Origin: Anas platyrhynchos
Lineage: Eukaryota; Chordata; Aves; Anseriformes; Anatidae
Length of the DNA stretch: 64,000 nt
Assembly (NCBI RefSeq): GCF_047663525.1
Contig: NC_092591.1
Span: forward strand, 31,529,001 to 31,593,000
Direction of reading: 5' to 3'
Shown here: piece by piece, positions 35,001 to 64,000 of the stretch
Layout: every line of letters starts with the position of its first letter
How positions within the stretch are numbered: position 1 is the first letter of the stretch
The notes under the pieces: model-generated
Told to the model about the DNA's origin: nothing
Database searches by the model: none
What the model saw: only the letters and a program-made list of their open reading frames with translations
Position numbers and translations under genes: made by a program

Positions 35001-38000
35001 CAAATTCCAGGGACGAGGTCCTGCACAGCACATGCACTTAACTCAGTTTTCTGTGATCAGCTTCCTGTGCAGTGAAGCCAAAACCAAGTTTTATGGGAAC
35101 ATCAAAAGGTATTTCTTAATGAGTGCCATTCCCCTGCCAAATAGCAACCTTCCACTCTCTCTAGCTGTTCACAAAAAGAGTAAGTTTGCTATAACTGGAA
35201 AAGGTTTTCTTCATTGTCCTCAAAAGTGGCTGAATCTTTTTTTTCTTGGAATGTAAACACAACATAATGACCGTTTGGGACAGACAAGAATTTAGCAACC
35301 AAACCAAACCCAGCCCTTACAGGAACACTCTAAGTGTCCAAGTTTCAACTCAGCAGAAGCAAACTATTATAGGTAGAGGTGAAAATAGAAATGATTGTGC
35401 AAGACAGTAGTTACTGCAGTCCTCACTCAGATGAAGAGCTTAGCCTCTATGTTTCAGGAATTGCCATTTCAGAAAAAAAAGACCACTGTGTGCTCTTCTC
35501 TGACTCAGAGTGGTCCACTACCAAAAGTGCATAGAAAAGTACGATCCCCTTCTCTTTGTTACATCCCCAATGCACAATGGGATATGATAAATTTCTTCCG
35601 GCTCCAAATTGCTGATCCAGGTATATGAACAGTCTTGTAGCCAGCATTTCAAAACCAAAATTTCAAAGTGCTGACCTACAGTTTTCCCCTAGCCAGAAAA
35701 ACACACGTAGTCATGCTCTAACAAAGGTTATTTCCTTTTCCAATTTCAACTTTTTACCCACAGGGCTCTCTCATCTTTTTGTAACAGAAAAAGGTACATG
35801 CTCTTCAATGTACTTGGGCTCTGAAGCTGCTGCTAACTCTTCCAAATATCCCTAGACAGGAAACATTGGTTGCTTGTACATTGTACGTTTGATTGTTAGT
35901 ACGGCTTGTATCTTAGCACCATGTGGAGCGACCCTTCCTAAAATATCCATGGCTGTTTCCACAGACAGCAGGAGAATATAAGGCAGAATTCAAATGCTCT
36001 GGCTGTTGTATGTTTTGGATAAGCACAGCCAGGAGATAATGATGCAAGCTCATAAACAGTAGGAGGTTACGAGGCACGGAAATCACAATGGCCCCAAGGA
36101 TCCCGTGTGAAGCAGTCAGAGGAACGTGGGACCCTGCTCACCACAGGGCGTCAGCAAATCAAACCGAGCAGTTTATGGTTCACTGCTGGGTCAAATCATG
36201 CTCTGGGACAGAACACTCATCCGTCACTTAAGCAATCCCAAGAGCACAGAGGAAATGAAAAGCAGGATAAAAAAGCCAGAGAGGGAACCTGGAGCAAGAG
36301 GCTCTCTCCAAAGCACATCACTTGCAGAGTTAACAACATATTCTAGCTATGCCATGGGAGACTATCTGCAAAAATACAGACACAGCTCTGCTTCTCTTCT
36401 GTCATTGTCTCCTCGTACAGTAACTACTCTCCTTCACTTCTTGGGTCTCTCCAGTCTAGAGCCTTTAGAGATGTCCTTTCAGGTGCCTTTCGTAGATGTC
36501 CCAGAGGCTAATGGAACAATACAGTAGAACAGCCTGTTAACAAACACAGCTCATTTCCTGCATAAAGCAGGCAACTGCTAATTGCCCACCACCACCATGG
36601 TAAGGGAAATTCACCCACTGGGGCTCATTATTCCCCAGTTCTGAGAACCATCCTGTGCCTGTGATGGCTTCCCTGCTACCACCTCTAAAACATTCTGGCT
36701 GACAACAGCCCCACCTGGGCAATACAAGGCTAGGCACATCTCTGTACTCAATTTTCACTTCACTTGCTGATTTGGGAGGCTGACTGCTCAGGAGTCAGCC
36801 TCCCAAAAAGGAGCCCAGGGGCTCCTTTCGGGAGGACCACTGGCTGCGTTCAACAGTCCTGACTAGATGTGAGGACAAGAATACATTCACCAAGCAGTGT
36901 CACTTACCACCTGCTCGTTGCCTTATGTCACACCTCTGCAGCTCCGTCGTGTGCCCACTACCCAACTGCTTATGCTGGCTCTAGCGTTCTGTTTTGTTTG
37001 CTACAAAATACCAACTCTTTGATGTGCCCACTATCCAACTGCTTGTGCTGGCTTTAGCATTTTGCTTTATCCACTAAAGGAAAAATAGTTGTTTCCTCCT
37101 GCCCAAAATGCATGTTTCACACTTTAGGTGGCAACACATCACATCAGGTAAGATTCCTTTGGCAGTGTTATGACCTGTCAGGCTGTCACGCACCAGAGAG
37201 GCTTCATGATCTACCCAACTCTCTAATACCAGCAGTTGGAGCACGAGGCCAGTGACACTAAAATATGCCAGAAAGAAGACAAAAATTAAAAGAACAAGTA
37301 GCTCGAATCATCCAAGACAGTGATTTGTGCTCACTCGGGCCACGAACAGCAGTAACAGAGCATTAGTCTTCACTTGGAGCCTTGAGACCTTTACCTGCAT
37401 GATACTTTGCTTCTTCTGCTGGATCTGGCAGTTTCACTTCAGGCCACGGTGGTGAAGTTAGAGATGTTTTGGCAACAAGTCTGTGAACAATAAGATAAGA
37501 TTCACCTGTAGCAAACAGATATTGCCAAGGAATGCAAACCACAAAGAGAGGAGGGAAGGTAAAGGAAACTGGAGATGGAGCAGAAAGTGGTTTTCCACTA
37601 GGGGAGCAGAAGTTGTGCAGGTGTGTTGATGACTTGTCAGTATGAAAGACTCACCCCAAAACACCCTCACACCAGAAGGCAATTTCCCACAGACTACATT
37701 TTACTTTGTAGCAGCTCACGAACAAAGTGAAGGTTTGTATTCAGGTCTTAAGCCTTATGGACAGAGGGCATCAGGCAACACAAAAGCAATGTTATTTCCC
37801 TAAGGCTTAATCCAATGGAGGACACTGGATATGGCAAAGTCCCCAGACCTTCCACAAGAAATGCTACAAAGGTGCTGAAGTTGCAGCCCAGCTCAGAAGA
37901 CTGTTCACACACATGCAGAAAACACTTGGCCTCATTTCTGAGTTCAGCCTGCAAACTCCCTGTCACACACAGTCACTGCACCCAGGGCTTAATGTCATTC

Positions 38001-41000
38001 AGGTCCACCATGAATGGCAGCAAGCTTTAAGTAAAAGCAATAAATGTCTCAGTTGCTGGTTTGTTTTACACCAATCTATCATTAAATTCAGTATGGGGGA
38101 AATGGATTTTAGTTTTACTTTCCATTTCACAATGTTATTTGAAATAGTGTGAAACAAACAAAGAGTTCAGAAAGAAACTGACTGAATATTAACTCAGAAT
38201 TCACCTAAGCTGGGTTATTGCTTGTCCCTGGTGTTCAGACATCTACAGATAGATGCGCTAGTGATGATTAAGCTCAGGGACCACCAGTTACTTCCCACTG
38301 CCTCGTTTCTACAGACTGGGATTTTATCACAAACTCCAGCAGGATCAGACCTATCCAAAGCCTTGCTTGCACTTGAGTTTTAGACAAAAGGCACTTAAGC
38401 TTTCCTAGGTATATATGTACAAATTACCTCCACCACAGCTGACAGGCTGAACACGTAAATGCTCCTCATCCCACTTCAGTACCAAGCACAAAGCCCTGCT
38501 GTTATCCAGTAGCAGAGAGTATCCGGGAGGAGGCAACTTGCCTTTGACAGGGAGAAAGGGCTAATGAGCATCCTTAAATCAGCCTCGAGCGCTACACAGA
38601 AATGACTCATGCATCCTTTTTTCCTCTATTTGTAATGCTCTTCTGTTAAATAGTTTTGAGAGGGTCTTAAGACCACAGCTGGGTTCTATACAGGAGAGTT
38701 ATGAGGCTGCTCTTCCTTTGTCGCTTTCAGCTGTGTACCCTGAATGGCTTCTCCCACCCCAGGTGCAATTCAGCATTCAATACAACAAACATTTAGCCCA
38801 AAAGCCTCTTCTGTGCTATCATGATGTCTGTCAACAACCTATATCACGCTGGGGAGGGACTAGCAGAGGGTTCTAACAAGACTTCTTAGACCCATGCCTG
38901 ACTTGGTTCAGGTGGACCACAGAAGTGAGAGGGAGCATGTGCTGTCTCAAATCCAGCCAGCCAAGCAAAAATTTTACTTCTCAACATACTTTGCTAAAAG
39001 ATGCATATTAAATCTTTTATTTTATTATTATTATTTTTTAACACATTATCTTCCACTGTTGTTACTAAAAAATAGCTTTAATAACATCTCTTTTCAAAAC
39101 ACTCTGCAACCATACTGCTAAGACAAGAACCTCACAATTTCAAGACTTCACTTTTGTCCCTGAAAGCCTTCCTGGGGATCACCCAGGGGAGTCCTGAGAC
39201 ATGACCCTTTTAGGATCTTTCAGCAATACCACAATTAAGGGATCAATCACAGCTCAAGCCGCCCCAGCAAGAGATCTTACTTAGAGCCTGCTCTACTTTC
39301 TGCACCTGCCTGTTGCTCTTTTACTTACTGAAAATGGTTTATGTCTGTCACAGCATGAGACACCTCCAGTTTAGAGAATAAACTGGGAGCTTGAAAGCAA
39401 GCAGGCCATGGCATTGACACAGAATTTAAGACTGAAAACAGCCAGGGGTATTTCAGCTAGCAGCCAGCAACACATTCCCACTAGCTGTCATTCTGGATTC
39501 TTTCTGCTTTCCTCAAGATTATCACTGGGAGGGATCCCCTGTCTGAAAACTGAACTAATTCTTCGCTGCCTCAAGCCCTGTACCATCAGTACCGCAAGTA
39601 TTCGTGTGCATATGCTGCCTTTCTCAACAGCAGCGCAGGTAGCACTAAATCATGAGAACCCTGTTTAAAATGTCAGAGCTGAACAACAATTAACTCTGCT
39701 CCAATGTGCCACAGGGTGTTAATTGAAAAATAAAATGCTACATGAAACTCACAGCGTCAGTGAGAGCAGAAAAAAATGCGAATAGCCCTTGCTTGCAATT
39801 AGTTGTTTTCCAAGATCTCTAGGACAAGGAGCAGCAAGGAGGAGCACCAGAGGCAACTGTTTACTTCTCTGCATTAGAGCCAGTTCCAAAAACTATTGAT
39901 TTGTTCCCAAAGAAACACTGGAGAGAAAAGCATCGCTCTAACCAGGGACAGCACTTTGCACATGCAGTGCTTTCATCAGAACCATGGCATACACCTCAGT
40001 GGGCAGGGAAAGGAGGCATGATGCCAATACAGCTACATTTACAGATTATCCTGAGAGGTGCCAAATGCCTTTACTCAGAACAGGACACACAGCTGAAAGG
40101 CACCAGATTATAGTTCTTTTTTAGGCAAGGACCTACGATACCATGGAGCCAATCTCAGATTTAGTCAGTGGCAGGAAGATTCACCCTGAATTTCATTGAG
40201 ATGATCAGAGAGCTCCTGGTTTCTGTAATTTGAAGAGAAAGGTGTTGCTCAGTAAATACCATCTCCAACACAAATGGAAAGCTGGGAATTTCCTGTGGGC
40301 TGACATCCGCACTTTCTATATAAAAAATTGCTAGTCCCAAGGCTTTGTGGGTTTGTTGCAGAGTTTAGTAATAACATTGTATGCTGTGTCACAGAGGCAG
40401 AGATCCAAACTGTGTTCCCACACGCTGAGGGCCAGTGGGAAGAGACCACCCCCTGCACTCTTTATCAGGGCAGAGTGAATGGCAATGAATCGTGTCATTT
40501 CTCTGAAATGCTGCTTACATGATTTCTTTATTTCTGCAGTGTCCCCTTCTGGTTAAAGCAAGAAGCAGCACAGCCTGCAGCTCTATCCAGGTATTTTGAT
40601 CCCAGCAGAAGAAATAAAATAAAGATACAAACAAGCAGTTCTAAAAGCGCTGAAATTAATGAAGCCTAAAGTTTTCTGGCTTGGTATCTTACAGAAACTT
40701 CTTTTAATTACAATTCATAAAGAGTGCAGTGCAAGTTCAAAATTTATCAGATACTGAAAAGACTGGCCAGGAGATAAACCTTGCCTGAGTAATAGACCAC
40801 CTGTACCAAAAAAGATGAGTGTCAGCTGAGGAGCCTGCTTCAGCTAAGGAGTCTGCAATGCCCTGACTTGAGCAGCTTCTCTGCTGTTTACTATGGACTA
40901 AGCTACACTACAGCCCTTTGCTAAATGGAGGATTTAGTTACCTGTCTCTCTACTCAGCTGCTTAATTTCACGAATCAATAGAACTGGCCTTCCAGCAAAG

Positions 41001-42672
41001 ATGACTGAGGGTAGGCAGAGTGTCTAAATCTTTTCAGGAAGTGACAGACTGACAATGGGATCTGAATAGTCTCTCTTTCAAAGGAAAAATAAGCTGCCCC
41101 TCAGCCCTTCCTGCCCCATCTCCCCACTCTCCCACAGAGGGTCAGAATTTCAGGGGGCAAAAATCCAAGCACAGAGTCATTTGACATTACCCTTCCTGCG
41201 CTGCCGTGCTCTGGGAACTCCGGTGCCGAACTGCAGATGAAAACAAGAAAGCTGAAAAGAAGAGAGAGAAAAAGAATTAAAAACAAGCAGCAACTGTTGG
41301 ATTTTTAGGCCTCAGTGAGAAACAGCAGAGGAACATCATAGGCAACATCACAGTGCTGGTACCATTTTCTGCCTGTAAAAGCTTTCTTCAGTTTTATCAC
41401 AACAAACAAAGATAGATGAAAGGAAAAAGGAAATAAACAAATGACTTGTCAGTTGTGTGCAGCATTGTATGAGAGCAGGGGAAAGGCCTCCTCCTGCAAG
41501 TGACACGTCCAGCTGGACACAATTTCACAGAGACACACTCTGAGCACTCCACCTCTTTTAAAGAGTTTCACACTGGGACCGAAAGGCACAGGGGAGCAGG
41601 TGGTCTGAACCCTGCACTGCACTCCCTTAATTCTGAGCACTGACTGGTGTTGCTGAAAGGATCCTTCCTGGCCCCCTCAGCCCCGAAAACATGGAGAGAA
41701 ACTGTTGCATGGCATTTATCAGGCAATTCTCAGCAACTCTTACTGAGCCTTAGAAAGTTTCCATCCAAAAACACGCTGGAGGCGTTCTGCCAGGAGCTCA
41801 CTAGCCACGTGGCCTCCATGCAGATGCCACAACACTGAGGGAAACCTGGAAGGTGCGACAGGTTTGGGTTTACTGCTCCCACACCTGGATTTTCACTGTC
41901 CCAGACAGGCTTCTTATTCCAGAAAGGAATGAGCGAGCTATGGAAGTAAGAATAACAGGAGATGAGTTTAAGATGTATTCATGCTTTTCAGAGCTATGTA
42001 TATATGAGTTAATACCGTTCACATAAACAGTGAAGTTGGTGCTGTTGTCAGAACACAAATATTGAAAGAATTAGTGATTTAACACAACTTAAGTTGCACT
42101 TTAAGTGCAGCTTCTGCATTTTTGGAAAGGAGATCGACTTGCCTACACCCTGTTAATTCACAAAAAGAGATGGAGGCCTAGAAACACAGACTCAGGGTCT
42201 CGTCCCCATGTCACCTCGGGGGTAACAACACGCTTTTTGGCACAATGTGTTTAATTAAATGCAACACCAGCCCATGCACACTCTGCGGGAACATCAGCTT
42301 TCTCACCCCAAAGCCAACACACGCATGGCAGAGGGGCTTGGGCAGACCTCTTAAATCCAAACGCACGTGGTCCCGCGAGCAAAGGCAGCATTTAATAAGG
42401 TTATTAAATTCGCGAGCACACGAATAACCCGAGACAACAACCCTTCACAGGAGGAGGGCACCAGCAGCCCACCGCACAACCCCTATATACCAAACCCCCC
42501 CACCTGCCTACAAACCCGCCCCGGCTCCTCCTTCCCACCCCTCAGCCGAGCACCCCCGGGGGGCAGCAGCCGCCCTGCGAAGGGTCGAGAAGCCGGGATC
42601 TCCCTTCGACCGACCCCGTCCCCGTTGCCCCTCACCTGCCGCCCTCCTCCGGGCAGCGGCCGCCGCCGCCAT
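27091..42672 (-). CDS. MRPL21: MRPL21, mitochondrial large ribosomal subunit protein bL21m, complete (7 coding exons, span)
   Basis: Seven exons (42672-42636, 41230-41191, 37480-37395, 34414-34251, 33023-32971, 27939-27836, 27155-27091) join in frame to 549 nt, or 182 residues. The protein is a component of the mitoribosome large subunit. The N-terminus, [16 protein letters not shown], is Arg/Ala-rich and lacks acidic residues, as expected for a mitochondrial presequence. The L21 domain is clear: [18 protein letters not shown], then [33 protein letters not shown], and the conserved C-terminus [10 protein letters not shown]. The length is somewhat shorter than the roughly 205-residue human protein, mainly because the presequence is shorter. 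The gene is head-to-head with IGHMBP2, as in mammals. All introns have GT/AG ends and matching phases. The start was chosen because it opens the presequence and lies in the shared promoter region. Confidence 0.97.
27156..27835 (-). other. MRPL21: MRPL21 intron 6
   Basis: 680 bp with a 16-base A-tract at 27176-27191 just upstream of the exon 7 acceptor (a T-tract on the coding strand, extending the polypyrimidine tract). Nothing else was recognised. Confidence 0.85.
27836..27939 (-). CDS. MRPL21: MRPL21 exon 6 (residues 127-161)
   Basis: The acceptor is TATTTTCAAG and the donor AAGAAAA|GTAAGA. It encodes [19 protein letters not shown], then [15 protein letters not shown], a basic rRNA-binding stretch. 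Confidence 0.95.
31449..31553. repeat. Diverged direct repeat, copy A
   Basis: It begins CCTCTGCCAAAGTT and ends with a GATGC/CATGC, AGCACTTGCA block. It is similar in order and spacing to 32151-32253, about 0.7 kb away. Similarity is patchy between the two ends. Confidence 0.45.
32018..32044. repeat. Poly(A) tract, 27 bases
   Basis: Homopolymer seen directly in MRPL21 intron 5. Confidence 0.95.
32151..32253. repeat. Diverged direct repeat, copy B
   Basis: It shares ATCCTCTGCCAAAGTT at its left end and AAAGCACTTGCA at its right end with copy A at 31449-31553, at nearly the same spacing. Confidence 0.45.
32971..33023 (-). CDS. MRPL21: MRPL21 exon 5 (residues 110-126)
   Basis: The acceptor is TTTTCCACAG and the donor CCTAGG|GTAAGA. 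It encodes [17 protein letters not shown] plus a split Gly codon. Confidence 0.95.
33024..34250 (-). other. MRPL21: MRPL21 intron 4
   Basis: A 1.2-kb intron with standard ends. No repeat or exon was recognised. Confidence 0.85.
34251..34414 (-). CDS. MRPL21: MRPL21 exon 4 (residues 55-109, start of L21 domain)
   Basis: The acceptor is TGTTTGCCAACAG and the donor GAAAAG|GTAACG. It contains [20 protein letters not shown] and [16 protein letters not shown], the N-terminal strand pair of the L21 domain. Confidence 0.97.
36771..36807. repeat. Perfect inverted repeat: 15-bp stem, 7-nt loop
   Basis: The left arm TTTGGGAGGCTGACT (36771-36785) is exactly complementary to AGTCAGCCTCCCAAA (36793-36807), with loop GCTCAGG. 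No mismatch is present. Confidence 0.97.
36807..36828. repeat. Second perfect inverted repeat: 10-bp arms, 2-nt spacer
   Basis: AAAGGAGCCC (36807-36816) is complementary to GGGCTCCTTT (36819-36828), with AG between. It abuts the preceding 15-bp inverted repeat, sharing one base. Confidence 0.95.
36951..37078. repeat. Tandem duplication, offset 73 bp
   Basis: GTGCCCACTACCCAACTGCT at 36951 recurs as GTGCCCACTATCCAACTGCT at 37024. Both continue with a T/GTGCTGGCT-TAGC block and a T-rich end. The first 46 bases differ at only a few positions. Confidence 0.9.
37395..37480 (-). CDS. MRPL21: MRPL21 exon 3 (residues 26-54)
   Basis: The acceptor is TTGTTCACAG and the donor CATGCAG|GTAAAG. It encodes [20 protein letters not shown], followed by AEEAKYHA. 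This closely matches the human KTSLSSPPWPEV block. Confidence 0.95.
37481..41190 (-). other. MRPL21: MRPL21 intron 2
   Basis: A 3.7-kb intron. Apart from a TTATTATTATT-rich patch near 39020-39040, nothing was recognised. Confidence 0.85.
41191..41230 (-). CDS. MRPL21: MRPL21 exon 2 (residues 13-25, 40-nt micro-exon)
   Basis: The acceptor is TCATCTGCAG and the donor GAAGG|GTAATG. With flanking phases it reads [14 protein letters not shown]; the human protein has a similar RRFNSQSTSYLPG. Both phase joins work, which supports this very small exon. Confidence 0.88.
41231..42635 (-). other. MRPL21: MRPL21 intron 1
   Basis: A 1.4-kb intron. Its 5' part (42.4-42.63 kb) belongs to the CpG-rich promoter region; the rest is unremarkable. 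Confidence 0.85.
42636..42672 (-). CDS. MRPL21: MRPL21 exon 1 (residues 1-12)
   Basis: It runs from ATG at 42672-42670 to GCA G, followed by the donor GTGAGG. The 37 nt (phase 1 at the end) encode the start of the presequence. Confidence 0.9.
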
Positions 42673-42731
42673 CTCGCTGCCCCCCCCCCCCCGGCTCCTG
42701 CCCCGGTAGCGGAAGGGGCGGGCGCGGAGCC
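42673..42731. promoter_or_regulatory. Bidirectional promoter of MRPL21 and IGHMBP2
   Basis: Only 59 bp separate the two divergent start codons, so both 5' UTRs and the core promoter lie within or overlap this span and the flanking first exons. It has a 13-base C-run (42680-42692), an ETS-type CGGAAG (42710-42715) overlapping a GGGGCGGG GC box, and no TATA box. Each start codon sits in an ATGGCGGC core: GAGATGGCGGC on the minus strand and CATGATGGCGGC on the plus strand. These resemble the YY1 consensus found at many housekeeping and mitochondrial-protein promoters. The same gene pair is divergent in mammals. Confidence 0.8.

Positions 42732-64000
<21,269 letters not shown>

Larger units (their letters stand above)
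34415..37394 (-). other. MRPL21: MRPL21 intron 3
   Basis: A 3.0-kb intron. It contains two adjacent perfect inverted repeats (36771-36828) and a 73-bp-offset tandem duplication (36951-37078). No coding exon was seen. Confidence 0.85.

Overview
The window looks like avian nuclear DNA, although another CR1-rich sauropsid cannot be excluded from sequence alone. The evidence is intron-split vertebrate genes with GT/AG splice sites, four CR1 LINE fragments (three of them 3' tails), a GC-rich left third and no bacterial-type gene packing. The gene pair MRPL21/IGHMBP2 is recognised with high confidence and fixes the locus as equivalent to human 11q13.3.

Layout, left to right. (1) 1-640: a minus-strand CR1 fragment running off the left edge. 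(2) 1635-2093, minus: first coding exon of a membrane-anchored protein resembling the MYORG / SITS-binding-protein branch of glycoside hydrolase family 31. Its remaining exons lie outside the window to the left. (3) 2094-9800: non-coding, with simple repeats and A-tracts. (4) 10452-18042, minus: a complete four-exon gene for a RERG/RASL-type small GTPase of 237 residues, with two candidate poly(A) signals downstream. (5) About 18.2-27.0 kb: intergenic, no coding exon seen. (6) 27091-42672, minus: complete MRPL21, seven coding exons and 182 residues, with a poly(A) signal at 27028-27033. (7) 42673-42731: a GC-rich bidirectional promoter of 59 bp between two start codons. (8) 42732-62180, plus: the first eight coding exons of IGHMBP2 (SMUBP2), from the N-terminus through helicase motif III. 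The rest lies beyond the right edge.

All exon joins in the three multi-exon genes were checked by reading phase; each keeps the frame and I see no internal stop or frameshift. MRPL21 (mitochondrial large ribosomal subunit) and IGHMBP2 (an RNA/DNA helicase associated with translation) share the head-to-head promoter, which suggests co-regulation. The GTPase and the GH31-like gene point the same way as MRPL21 but are separate transcription units.

The most noteworthy non-standard signals are: a degenerate tandem repeat filling the start of IGHMBP2 intron 1; two adjacent perfect inverted repeats and a nearby tandem duplication in MRPL21 intron 3; a GTPase with an unusual P-loop, no prenylation motif and a serine-rich tail; and a perfect CArg-type palindrome in that GTPase's intron 1. 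I found no RNA genes, CRISPR arrays or clearly novel multi-gene system.
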